DNA of 64,000 bases, from assembly GCF_902196135.1 (NCBI RefSeq), contig NZ_CABIKE010000001.1:1-64000 (forward strand). Reading direction: 5' to 3'. Position numbers and translations under genes: made by a program. How positions within the stretch are numbered: the stretch's first letter is position 1; every line of letters begins with the position of its first letter. Under the pieces are notes generated by a model, which was not told where the DNA came from, ran no database searches, and was given only the letters and a program-made list of their open reading frames with translations. Source of the DNA: Helicobacter suis. GTDB taxonomy: Bacteria; Campylobacterota; Campylobacteria; Campylobacterales; Helicobacteraceae. This document shows, one piece after another, positions 54,292 through 62,413 of the stretch.

Positions 54292-55196
54292 TTGGCTATG
54301 GTTATTGGGGGCAGAAAGTGGCGCATAACTTGGGGAGGTTTATGCTTAAAAGCGTGTGTGATTTAATACCCTCGCGCCTAGCACAGGCGCGACAAGACTG
54401 GGGTGATATCTTGGTGAGCACACAAATAGAGGATTTGTTAAACGATACAGATATTCAGGCTATCTTTATCATCACTCCCCTATCCACCCATTATTCCCTC
54501 ACTAAACAAGCTCTCTTAGCCAATAAACATGTCTTTGTAGAAAAACCCATGAGTTCTACCCTGCAAGAGGCTAAAGAACTTTATATGCTAGCCAAAGAGC
54601 GCCATAAAATTCTACACTGCGATCTGACCTTTTTATACGCGCCAAGCATTCTTTGGATTAAGAATAACCTGCAACAATTAGGGCAGGTTTTAAGTATTGC
54701 CTCTAGGTGGCTTTTAGGGATTTGCCGTAAAGATACTTGTGCGCTTTATGATCTCGCTTGGCATGCTTTAAGTATTTTATCCTTTCTCTATCCTCATGCT
54801 TTAAGTACAAGTTCGCATCTCTCTTTACTCAAAGCCCCCCATCCAAACCACCCCACTTTAAGTACAGCCAATTTACATTTCAACATAGTAGAGATCATGG
54901 CATCTTTAAACATTTCTTGGCTCTCTCCTTTTAAAGTACGCGACATGCTCTTTATTGGCACGCAAAATACTCTGTACTACAATGATAATGCCCTCAAACC
55001 TCTGAGTATCACCCCCACAAGTTTAGAATCTAAACAAGTAAAAACCCACCACCCCACACTCCCAGCCTTTAGCGCGCTTTTTAAATGTATAGAAAGTTTT
55101 CACCAAAGTATTTTAAATACCACCCCCTGTTTTGATCAAAAACGCGTTGTTTTAGATGTCTTAGGGTTTTTAGAAAGATTAACATTAGCGCCTTAA
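54276..55196 (+). CDS. Gfo/Idh/MocA-family sugar oxidoreductase (WbpB-like)
   Basis: A 306-residue NAD(P)-dependent dehydrogenase. The Rossmann start is QVGLVGYGYWGQKVAHNLG, and the family motif is HVFVEKPMSSTLQEAK with the conserved EKP. The C-terminal half forms the substrate domain. Paired with a hexapeptide acetyltransferase it suggests oxidation at C3 of a nucleotide sugar before transamination and acetylation, as in WbpB/WbpD pathways. The specific sugar is unknown. Confidence 0.8.
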   Translation: MQVGLVGYGYWGQKVAHNLGRFMLKSVCDLIPSRLAQARQDWGDILVSTQIEDLLNDTDIQAIFIITPLSTHYSLTKQALLANKHVFVEKPMSSTLQEAKELYMLAKERHKILHCDLTFLYAPSILWIKNNLQQLGQVLSIASRWLLGICRKDTCALYDLAWHALSILSFLYPHALSTSSHLSLLKAPHPNHPTLSTANLHFNIVEIMASLNISWLSPFKVRDMLFIGTQNTLYYNDNALKPLSITPTSLESKQVKTHHPTLPAFSALFKCIESFHQSILNTTPCFDQKRVVLDVLGFLERLTLAP

Positions 55197-55218
55197 AAAC
55201 CACTAACACGATAAGTAC

Positions 55219-55239
55219 CAGAGTGAGGGTTACACTCTG
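55219..55239 (+). terminator. Stem-loop after the oxidoreductase gene
   Basis: CAGAGTG and CACTCTG form a 7-bp stem with a 7-base loop, followed by a short T run (TAGTTTT), 22 bp after the stop. A weak intrinsic terminator is plausible. Confidence 0.45.
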
Positions 55240-55294
55240 TAGTTTTAAGGGCAAAGAGAAAACTTTTTAGACTTTTAAAAACCCTAAAAACCCT

Positions 55295-55591
55295 CTACTG
55301 GGTTTCTGCAACCCTTTGTGCCTGCAGGGCATTTTCACAATTTTTATAAAAAGAGGAGGTGATTGTATTAACCCTAGCTCTTGATGTGAAGGCTTCATGG
55401 CAGTGCATGAGGGTGCGTAAACGCGCCTTAGGGTATTTAAGAAAGTGATCAACAGAGTGTACAAAATCAAAATGAAACTCCATAGGGGCTAGGCGTTCAC
55501 CGGGTCTTCCCATACAATTAGAACTGCAATAACCACTTTGGGCATGCGCCATAGCAAAACACATAAGCAAACAAAGATAAATTTTTTTCAT
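55295..55591 (-). CDS. Small secreted cysteine-containing protein
   Basis: A 98-residue protein with a clear signal peptide (MKKIYLCLLMCFAMAHAQ) and about 80 mature residues including four cysteines (GYCSSNCMG, LMHCHEAF, YKNCENAL), which could form two disulfides. I recognise no family. It is the last gene in a minus-strand run 14 bp after the ABC permease, so it may be co-expressed. It is short but has normal codon use and a conventional ATG. Confidence 0.6.
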   Translation of the reverse strand: MKKIYLCLLMCFAMAHAQSGYCSSNCMGRPGERLAPMEFHFDFVHSVDHFLKYPKARLRTLMHCHEAFTSRARVNTITSSFYKNCENALQAQRVAETQ

Positions 55592-55605
55592 GTTTAACCT
55601 TTTTT

Positions 55606-56286
55606 TTATTCTAACTCCAGTTTATGTACCAATAACCAACGAATCAATCCATAAAGAAAAAGTATTTTAAGTCCCTCCCCTGTGAAAAACCATATTGTTT
55701 GGTGCGATTCAAAATAAGAGGAATAAGGAAAAGTCTCCCCCGTGGGTTGGAATTTTTCTAGCAAAATGGAGGGTAGTTGTAAAAACGATTCTACCGCTAC
55801 AAATAAAACAAGCCCAGCAATTTTTTTAAAGCGTTTAAACTTGCCCATATGTAGGAGGGTGAGTACTAATAAGAGTTTAAGGTAGAGCAAAAGATAAAAA
55901 AGGCTAAATAGCCCTGCCTCTTTAAACATAAATGCCCAATTTTCAGGAGAATCTGTCCATGAAAACTGGCAAAATAGCAAAATGAAAACCCCTAAACTTA
56001 GAAGTATCCAGATTAAATTAATCGCAATCTTGGCACATAAAAGCGCGTCTATACCAATGGGCAAACTAAAAGTTAAATACCCTTCAGGACCAAAGAGTTT
56101 TTGCTGGGTGGAGCGCATGGTGGCTATAAACAAAAGAACGATAAGAATTAGCCCTCCCATAGGCAAGAAAAAAATCCCAATGGTCAGTCTTTGCTGTCCT
56201 AGTATCCAGCCTAAGATCAAAAAAAGCAAAGCCCCTATGATGGATAGATAATTTTCCAAAAAGTCGTGTTTAAAAACCTTGAGCAT
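55606..56286 (-). CDS. ABC transporter membrane subunit
   Basis: A 226-residue integral membrane protein with six hydrophobic segments (YLSIIGALLFLILGWILG, LILIVLLFIAT, LIWILLSLGVFILLF and others). It overlaps the 3' end of the ATPase gene by 17 bp, so it is almost surely the permease of that exporter. Loop segment GPEGYLTFSLPIGI resembles ABC-2-type permeases that move peptides or antibiotics. The substrate is unknown. Confidence 0.7.
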   Translation of the reverse strand: MLKVFKHDFLENYLSIIGALLFLILGWILGQQRLTIGIFFLPMGGLILIVLLFIATMRSTQQKLFGPEGYLTFSLPIGIDALLCAKIAINLIWILLSLGVFILLFCQFSWTDSPENWAFMFKEAGLFSLFYLLLYLKLLLVLTLLHMGKFKRFKKIAGLVLFVAVESFLQLPSILLEKFQPTGETFPYSSYFESHQTIWFFTGEGLKILFLYGLIRWLLVHKLELE

Positions 56287-56965
56287 TGAGTAAATCCTGA
56301 TAGGCTTGTTTTAAACTGCCATGTTTTTCTTGCAAAATTTCTACCTTTTCTAAAGCGATAATATGGCCGCTTTGAATGAACATGGCCATGTCTAAATGGC
56401 TTTGCACATCTAAGAGTAAATGGGTGGAGAGTAAAAGCGTAGCCTGTTTGTTGCACTGCTGTACAATGAGATTTAAAATTTCTAAACGCGCTAATAAATC
56501 CACTCCGCCTAAAGGTTCATCAAAAACAAACACTTGGGCATTACGAGATAGCGTTAGAATGAGTTGGAGTTTTTCTTGTGTGCCTTTTGATAGAGATTTG
56601 AGGGGGTGTTTTAAAGGGATTTTAAAAGCTTGCAACAACTCTAAAGCTTTATTTCTATCAAAGTCTTTAAAAAAATCCTGATAAAACCCTATGAGTTGCA
56701 TGGCATGGGAGTTTTGCGGGTACATGCTATGATCGGGATTATAAGCGGTGATCTTTTTAGTTTCTATCCCCAATGCTTGCCCACAAACGCGCACATCTCC
56801 TATATAGTTTTTAACCAAACCTGTTAGAATTTTAAGCAAAGTGGTTTTACCCGCCCCATTTTGCCCTAATAAACCCACAACCTGACCGGGGCGCAGAGTA
56901 AAACTCAAATCGTCTAAAACCTTTTGCGCACCATAAAACTTACTTAAATGACTAACTTCTATCAT
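56270..56965 (-). CDS. ABC transporter ATPase (export type)
   Basis: A 231-residue ATP-binding protein. Walker A is GQNGAGKTTL, signature SLSKGTQEKLQLI (LSKGTQ in place of LSGGQ, common in drug/peptide exporters), Walker B VFVFDEPLGGVD and H-loop STHLLLDVQ. It partners the membrane protein encoded immediately downstream. The start overlaps the outer-membrane-protein stop by one base. Confidence 0.85.
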   Translation of the reverse strand: MIEVSHLSKFYGAQKVLDDLSFTLRPGQVVGLLGQNGAGKTTLLKILTGLVKNYIGDVRVCGQALGIETKKITAYNPDHSMYPQNSHAMQLIGFYQDFFKDFDRNKALELLQAFKIPLKHPLKSLSKGTQEKLQLILTLSRNAQVFVFDEPLGGVDLLARLEILNLIVQQCNKQATLLLSTHLLLDVQSHLDMAMFIQSGHIIALEKVEILQEKHGSLKQAYQDLLNAQGF

Positions 56966-58224
56966 TAATACGAAAACTTTGTAAAAAGCACTAAAGAGGA
57001 ATTGCCAATATTGCTTTTGACTTTAGAGGAATAAGAATACACATACCCAATACCCGCATCTAAAGCCATTTGTTTAGATTGCCAAATTTTATAATTAGTC
57101 ATGAGCGAATATTCTTGGTAGTCTCCAAAAGCCACCATTGCATCCATTCTTACGCGCTTGGTTTTTAACCCTCCAAATAAGTAACCTGTCATAGTGGCGT
57201 TAGCAAAATAAATAGCCGGTACGCCAATAGAGTTAATGCCCCGTCCATAGAATTTAGTCTTATCATTAAAAGACCAAAAAAAGCCCTTTTGATTAGGAGC
57301 TGGTACAGCATAAAAACCCAAGCCAAAATTTAAAATCTTGTATAAAAAAGTCTGATCAATCATAAAAAGCCCTGCTTGATCATCGCCTTTAATTGCATCG
57401 GTATTGCCATGCTGGTAAATGCCATGCACAATGGTGTAGGACTGAAAACCTTTGGGTAATTTGGTGTAGTACTGGAATTTAAACCCTACTTGGATGAGTG
57501 CGGTATTTGTCATGGGTAGTTTAGAATCGGCTAGGAAAAAAGGGGAGATTTTAAAACCCTTGTGTTCATAGCCCATTCCAAGAGCTACCACTTCTCCACC
57601 CACATACATTTTCTTAGACACCGGATCATAAGAGGCTAAGGCATTAATGCCAGTAGCAATACGAGGGCCTTGTAAATCATTGCCCTGATAGCCATTATAA
57701 AGCATTGAATCCATAAAAACACCCCAATAATTAAAATCATTGCGGTGAATGAATAAACTAGCCCCCTGTATATTGCCTTGAATCCAATCAAAATCTACAA
57801 AGTTGGTATTAAAACGCCCTAAGGCAAATTTAAGCCGCTTGGTGTCGTATCTAACATAGGCATCTGAAATATCTCCCATACTCAAATAGGGGCGGGTACT
57901 GCTCTGCATGTTTACGCTACCCAAAACATTTCCAATACTTAAAATAGGCTGGAATTTTTTATTCCGACTCCACACATTCCAAGCCCCAATAGCTCCAATT
58001 CCAAAAGACCATCCGTTATTAAAGGAGAAATCCGTTCCCACCCGTGCATCAAAACCCACATAACTATGCGGGGAGTGTTGCACACCTTGATTATAAATCA
58101 GACCTAAATACCCAAAGGGTTTAAGCGTGATTTCTGTGGCTAGCAAGGGGATCATCCAAAAAGAAACGCTCAAAATATAGCGGCGCAAACAAACCACCCC
58201 AGAATATATAAATATATCCCCCAT
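56965..58224 (-). CDS. Hof-like outer-membrane protein
   Basis: A beta-barrel outer-membrane protein (about 407-419 aa) with a signal peptide (RRYILSVSFWMIPLLATE), alternating aromatic strands (YYTKLPKGFQSYTIVHGIYQ) and a C-terminal aromatic TKFSY. Size and GRFNTNFVDFDWIQG-type segments fit the Helicobacter Hof family. The ATG at 58224 is embedded in a TATAATG promoter box, so transcription should start downstream of it; the TTG at 58188 is the likelier start. Confidence 0.7.
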   Translation of the reverse strand: MGDIFIYSGVVCLRRYILSVSFWMIPLLATEITLKPFGYLGLIYNQGVQHSPHSYVGFDARVGTDFSFNNGWSFGIGAIGAWNVWSRNKKFQPILSIGNVLGSVNMQSSTRPYLSMGDISDAYVRYDTKRLKFALGRFNTNFVDFDWIQGNIQGASLFIHRNDFNYWGVFMDSMLYNGYQGNDLQGPRIATGINALASYDPVSKKMYVGGEVVALGMGYEHKGFKISPFFLADSKLPMTNTALIQVGFKFQYYTKLPKGFQSYTIVHGIYQHGNTDAIKGDDQAGLFMIDQTFLYKILNFGLGFYAVPAPNQKGFFWSFNDKTKFYGRGINSIGVPAIYFANATMTGYLFGGLKTKRVRMDAMVAFGDYQEYSLMTNYKIWQSKQMALDAGIGYVYSYSSKVKSNIGNSSLVLFTKFSY

Positions 58225-58228
58225 TATA
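58223..58228 (-). promoter_or_regulatory. -10 box of the Hof-like gene, overlapping its first ATG
   Basis: TATAAT on the minus strand in TTAGATATAATGGGGG. The last bases form part of the ATG at 58224, so that ATG is unlikely to be on the mRNA. Confidence 0.5.
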
Positions 58229-58300
58229 TCTAAAAGAGTGGTGAGAGGAGTTGGTTTTTTGAGATCACATTGCTATAATTGTCTAAAAACAAGTGAGAAG

Positions 58301-59386
58301 ATGATGCCTTGGTTATTTTTGTTTTTAGCCTTAGTAGCGTTGCAAGCAGAACCTATGGATACGCTCAAACAATGGGTACGCGCTCTTTTAGAAAAACCCA
58401 AAACAGCGGGCGCTACTTATACAATTTATCCCAAAAATAACCACGATAAAGCTTATAGACAGAGTATTTCTACAAACAACACAGCCTACACTTTTCTATA
58501 CGCATATGGGGTACAAAAAATCAAGCAAAGAGAGAGAAAAGCCATGTGTTTGGGGGTGTTGCTAGGATCTACTTTATACAAGGGGTTTTGTTTAAAGGGG
58601 TTTGGACAGGCGCGTATGCAGGTTGCTCAAGGGGATTTACACCTTGATTTCTTAAAATCTAGCCCTGCTACCCCTACAGCTCCGGCTAAGGAAAGTGGTA
58701 TATACCTTACCTTTACAAATATCAAGGGCACATTTTATCTAGCGCGCTATGCTAAAAAAGAGGTGGGATCAGAGCAAATTATTCCCTATTACAACCCACC
58801 AAAAAGCAGCACAGCCTACTCAATGGAGATGGTTAATAACACTCTCTTAGAACAATTTAGCAAAAAAGAAAATACACAACAACCCCTCTCTCCGCCCACA
58901 GCGCAAGTAACACAAAAAGCCCCAGTAACACCAAGAAAAACAGCACAAAAAGTCCAAGAAATGCGAGTAGATGGACAGACTTACCGCCTTGTTTATACAA
59001 GTGATGCCACCATGCAATGCTTAAAAATTTTGCAGTATCAAAGAATTCTGGGTAATTTTTGCATGCAAGGAGCGGGGAGTGCCCAATTTAACCCCCATGC
59101 CCCTTGGCTCACTTTAGAATTTGAAAAAGAGGGGAGTAATAGCCACAACACTAGCCTAACCTTTAAAATAGTGGATGGGACTTTTTATTTAGAAAACTAT
59201 GCCAAAAAATTCTTTCAGTTAGACCCCACAACCCATACTAAAATTTTTCTACGCTTAGAGCCCATTTACCGACAAAAAAGAGACGATCCAAACTACACCC
59301 ACCCCATTACCCTTCTCTCATTAAGCCCTCATTTCCAACAAGAACTACTCATTAGATGCCAAGAGAAAGGCTATTGCCAACAATAG
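58301..59386 (+). CDS. Secreted two-repeat protein of unknown function
   Basis: A protein of about 361 residues with a signal peptide (MMPWLFLFLALVALQAEP). Two diverged copies of a roughly 110-residue domain can be aligned: NIKGTFYLARYAKK in the first and IVDGTFYLENYAKK in the second, each preceded by a cysteine pair (MCLGVLL...GFCLKG; QCLKILQ...NFCMQG) that could form a disulfide. A Pro/Thr/Gln-rich linker separates them. I recognise no family. An upstream in-frame start at 58238 gives an unlikely N-terminus. The stop directly abuts the convergent cysS stop. Confidence 0.7.
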   Translation: MMPWLFLFLALVALQAEPMDTLKQWVRALLEKPKTAGATYTIYPKNNHDKAYRQSISTNNTAYTFLYAYGVQKIKQRERKAMCLGVLLGSTLYKGFCLKGFGQARMQVAQGDLHLDFLKSSPATPTAPAKESGIYLTFTNIKGTFYLARYAKKEVGSEQIIPYYNPPKSSTAYSMEMVNNTLLEQFSKKENTQQPLSPPTAQVTQKAPVTPRKTAQKVQEMRVDGQTYRLVYTSDATMQCLKILQYQRILGNFCMQGAGSAQFNPHAPWLTLEFEKEGSNSHNTSLTFKIVDGTFYLENYAKKFFQLDPTTHTKIFLRLEPIYRQKRDDPNYTHPITLLSLSPHFQQELLIRCQEKGYCQQ

Positions 59387-60814
59387 CTACATTTTTTCCC
59401 AAATCGTACCATTTGGCGTATCCATTAAAGAAATGCCTTGCTTAGCTAAATCTTTACGGATTAAATCAGCAAGGGCAAAATCTTTAGCTTCTTTAGCCTT
59501 TTGCCGTCTTAAAATCTGGGTTGTGATTTTATCCTTTAGTGCTGTATCCACCCCTAGCTGGAAATAAAGAGTGGGATCTTTGCCCCCCAAGCCTAAGAGT
59601 TGATCTATAAAGGTGAGATTTTCTAAAATCTCTTGTGCGCACTTCTTTTTAATTGCTTTGTTAGAGGCATTATCTAGGCTTTGGTTACTCTCTTGTAAAT
59701 ACTCCTCTAAAATACTCAACGCCTTAGAAATATTTAAATCGTCTTGCATAGCCTGTAAAAGAGCGTGTTGGAAATTTTGGTTGGATTTACTTTTTTCAGA
59801 GCTGATCTCTAAAGCCCTTTTTTTGAGACGATAGAGTTTATCTAGGCGCTTTTTTTGGCTGTTTAGATCTTCCTCATTAAAGTGTAAAATAGCGCTGTAG
59901 TGCACGCCTAAAAGATAGTTACGCAACACCTCGCCATCATAAACTTTTAAAGCATCCTTGATATAAAAACTATTGCCTAAACTCTTGCTCATTTTCTGAC
60001 CTGAAATATTAACAAAGCCATTATGAATCCAAAACTGCGCTAATTCTTGGTTAAAAGCACAGCGGGTTTGGCAGGCCTCGTTTTCATGATGGGGGAAGAA
60101 AAGATCAGAGCCTCCCCCGTGGATATCAATTTGGTAGGGCTCATCTAAATAGGCTAGGGTATTAGCAATCATTGCCGAACATTCAATATGCCAGCCGGGT
60201 CTACCTTTGCCAAAAGCGCTTAAATAGCCCAAATCCCCCTCTCCTTTATAAGTTTTCCAGAGAGCAAAATCTTGCGGGTGGTGTTTTTCTAAATTATCCT
60301 CTATACGGCTTACATTTTCTGCCTCTAAAGAATGCGCGCTTAACGATCCATAAGCGCTATCTAGTCTTGTGTCTAAATAGATGCTACCCTCCTTTGTTTG
60401 GTAGGCATATCCTTTTTCTAATAAGCGTTTGATCATGTCCTCTATAGCTTCTAAGTGCTCGCTGGCTTTGGGCTCACTGGTAGGTCTTAGTACGCCTAAA
60501 GCTTGCATCTCTTCTAAATAGCTAGCGATAAAACGGCGGCTTAAATCTGTGATGTTTATCCCCTCTTGCAGGGCTTTAGAAATGATTTTATCATCTATAT
60601 CAGTGAAATTTTTGACTAATTCCACAGAATACCCGCTTAAGGTAAGCATGCGCGTTAGTAAATCAAAAACAATAGCACTTCTGGCATGCCCAAGATGAGA
60701 ATAGTCATAGACAGTAGGGCCACAGATATAAATTTTAACCTTCGGGGCTTTTAAGGGGATAAAGGGGCGCTTTTGTTTATGGTGGCTATCAAATAAATAA
60801 ATGGGTGGGTGCAT
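59387..60814 (-). CDS. cysS: Cysteinyl-tRNA synthetase
   Basis: A class I synthetase charging tRNA-Cys. The HIGH-type motif is VYDYSHLGHARSAI and the KMSKS loop is ISGQKMSKSLGN. Zinc ligands are YICGPTVYD, WHIECSAM and HHENEACQ. Length 475 aa is normal. It follows murJ by 14 bp, matching H. pylori HP0885-HP0886 order. It converges on the secreted two-repeat gene with the two stops adjacent (TAGCTA). Confidence 0.96.
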   Translation of the reverse strand: MHPPIYLFDSHHKQKRPFIPLKAPKVKIYICGPTVYDYSHLGHARSAIVFDLLTRMLTLSGYSVELVKNFTDIDDKIISKALQEGINITDLSRRFIASYLEEMQALGVLRPTSEPKASEHLEAIEDMIKRLLEKGYAYQTKEGSIYLDTRLDSAYGSLSAHSLEAENVSRIEDNLEKHHPQDFALWKTYKGEGDLGYLSAFGKGRPGWHIECSAMIANTLAYLDEPYQIDIHGGGSDLFFPHHENEACQTRCAFNQELAQFWIHNGFVNISGQKMSKSLGNSFYIKDALKVYDGEVLRNYLLGVHYSAILHFNEEDLNSQKKRLDKLYRLKKRALEISSEKSKSNQNFQHALLQAMQDDLNISKALSILEEYLQESNQSLDNASNKAIKKKCAQEILENLTFIDQLLGLGGKDPTLYFQLGVDTALKDKITTQILRRQKAKEAKDFALADLIRKDLAKQGISLMDTPNGTIWEKM

Positions 60815-60828
60815 TTAAACCTCTTATG

Positions 60829-62283
60829 CTAGATTAATAAATGCCAGATCTTAAAGCTCTTTAAAGCCCATAAAAATAAGGCTAACACTAAGGCTTCTAA
60901 AGCTAGCAGTAGAACTAAATATAAGACATCTTTAAAGATAATCATGCCTAAAAAACGCTTAAAACCAAAGGCTCTAATTTGGAGGCCACAGAGTAAAAAT
61001 CCGGCTAAAGAGCTAGAGAGAGCTAGGGCACTGGCTTGTAAATAGGGCATTAAAAGTAAGGAGCAAGTTGTACCAAAAACAAGCGAATAGAGCGCAATTT
61101 TAGCCGCCTTGATTTGTTCTTTATGGCTATAAAGCCAGAGACTAAAAATTTTAGCTAACCCAAAGGGCAATAGCCCAATTAGATAAGCCCTAAAAACTGC
61201 AGCACTATGCACAACATCTATAGAGCTAAAATGCCCCCTTTGAAATAGCAAGGATAAAATGGGTTTAGCTAGCATAATCCCGCCTAAAGTACAGGCTAAA
61301 AGCATGTAAGTTAAAAAAGTAAAAGCCTGTTGCATGTGTTGCATGGCTAAATGAGTATTGCCCTCTTTAATGGCTTTGGCAATGGTGGGGAAAAGGGCGG
61401 TAGAAATGGCGATAGCAAAAAGTGCAAGGGGTAATTGAAAGATGCGGTTAGCATAATAAAGATAGGAAATACTGCCTGTGGCTAGAAAAGAAGCTAGAAA
61501 TGTATCTATGAAAGCTGAAATTTGGCTAGCTGAATTGCCCAGTACACTAGGGATAAATTGTTTAAAAAAATGCACTCTTTCTTGTTTGATAATCTTTTGT
61601 CTGTGTATTTGTCTGAGATTATGTGGTCGTTTAAAAAGGGTATAAACCCCCACACAAAAGAGTTTGAAAAACCCTAAATGATAAAGCGGATAAAAGTGTA
61701 AGATAACTTGAGCGATCCCACCGCATAGCACCGCATAGCTTAAAGTACGCACAATTTCTAGCGCATGCTGATCTTTATGAAAATACAAAGCAATAATCAT
61801 GGCTAGATTTAATAACACTGTGTGGTAGGCGCTCACCCAAAAATGGTTTTTATACTGCAAGAGAGTGCTTAAAAATGTCGCCCAAAACACCAAAAGAAGG
61901 TAGTAAAAATTAATGGCTACAATGTCTTTAGCGAGGTTTATCGTGTTAGGGGCAAAGCCATAGGCAAGTAATTTAGTGCAAAAAAAGCGGAGGTGATCTA
62001 CTAATAAAACTAAAACTAGAAGCAAGAGACTAAAAAAACCTAAAATACCTACAGCAAAAGCGCCTTTATAACGGCTTGAAATAAAGGTGGGTAAAAAACT
62101 TTGGCTAAAAGCCCCTTCGGCAAAAATACGCCTAAAAAGATTGGGGAATTTAAAAGCCACAAAGAAAATATCGCTATAAAGCCCGCTACCTAGTACAGAT
62201 GCGCTTAATAAATCGCGTATAAATCCGGCTAAACGAGAACATAAAATGCCTGAGCTGGTGGTCAAAAAAAACCTTTTGAGCAA
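60829..62283 (-). CDS. murJ: Lipid II flippase MurJ (MviN)
   Basis: A 14-helix MOP-superfamily protein that flips lipid II for peptidoglycan synthesis. Family residues are in RLAGFIRDLLSASVLGSGLYSDIFF, FKFPNLFRRIFAEGAFSQSFLP and SVLGNSASQISAFIDTFLASFL. The frame extends to 62304, but the TTG at 62283 follows AGGGG at a usable distance and its product (LKRFFLTTSSGIL) aligns with the H. pylori N-terminus. Length about 484 aa. Confidence 0.92.
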   Translation of the reverse strand: MLKRFFLTTSSGILCSRLAGFIRDLLSASVLGSGLYSDIFFVAFKFPNLFRRIFAEGAFSQSFLPTFISSRYKGAFAVGILGFFSLLLLVLVLLVDHLRFFCTKLLAYGFAPNTINLAKDIVAINFYYLLLVFWATFLSTLLQYKNHFWVSAYHTVLLNLAMIIALYFHKDQHALEIVRTLSYAVLCGGIAQVILHFYPLYHLGFFKLFCVGVYTLFKRPHNLRQIHRQKIIKQERVHFFKQFIPSVLGNSASQISAFIDTFLASFLATGSISYLYYANRIFQLPLALFAIAISTALFPTIAKAIKEGNTHLAMQHMQQAFTFLTYMLLACTLGGIMLAKPILSLLFQRGHFSSIDVVHSAAVFRAYLIGLLPFGLAKIFSLWLYSHKEQIKAAKIALYSLVFGTTCSLLLMPYLQASALALSSSLAGFLLCGLQIRAFGFKRFLGMIIFKDVLYLVLLLALEALVLALFLWALKSFKIWHLLI

Positions 62284-62322
62284 AAAACCCCTTTTATACC
62301 GCAATGTTAGAACTAAAATTAA

Positions 62323-62328
62323 ATTATA
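62323..62328 (-). promoter_or_regulatory. Probable murJ-cysS promoter -10
   Basis: TATAAT in TAGGTATAATTTAA on the minus strand, about 40 bases before the murJ TTG start. Confidence 0.45.
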
Positions 62329-62387
62329 CCTAAGAATACCTCTTAAGGTTGGGTTATTTTAAGGGGGTTTGTATTAGTATCCCTAGC

Positions 62388-62393
62388 TAAAAT
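62388..62393 (+). promoter_or_regulatory. Possible manC-gmd promoter -10
   Basis: TAAAAT in CTAGCTAAAATTG, about 20 bases before the GTG start of manC. It resembles other TAAAAT boxes in the window but lacks the TG extension. Confidence 0.3.
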
Positions 62394-62413
62394 TGTTTTT
62401 CTAAGGGCGTTTT

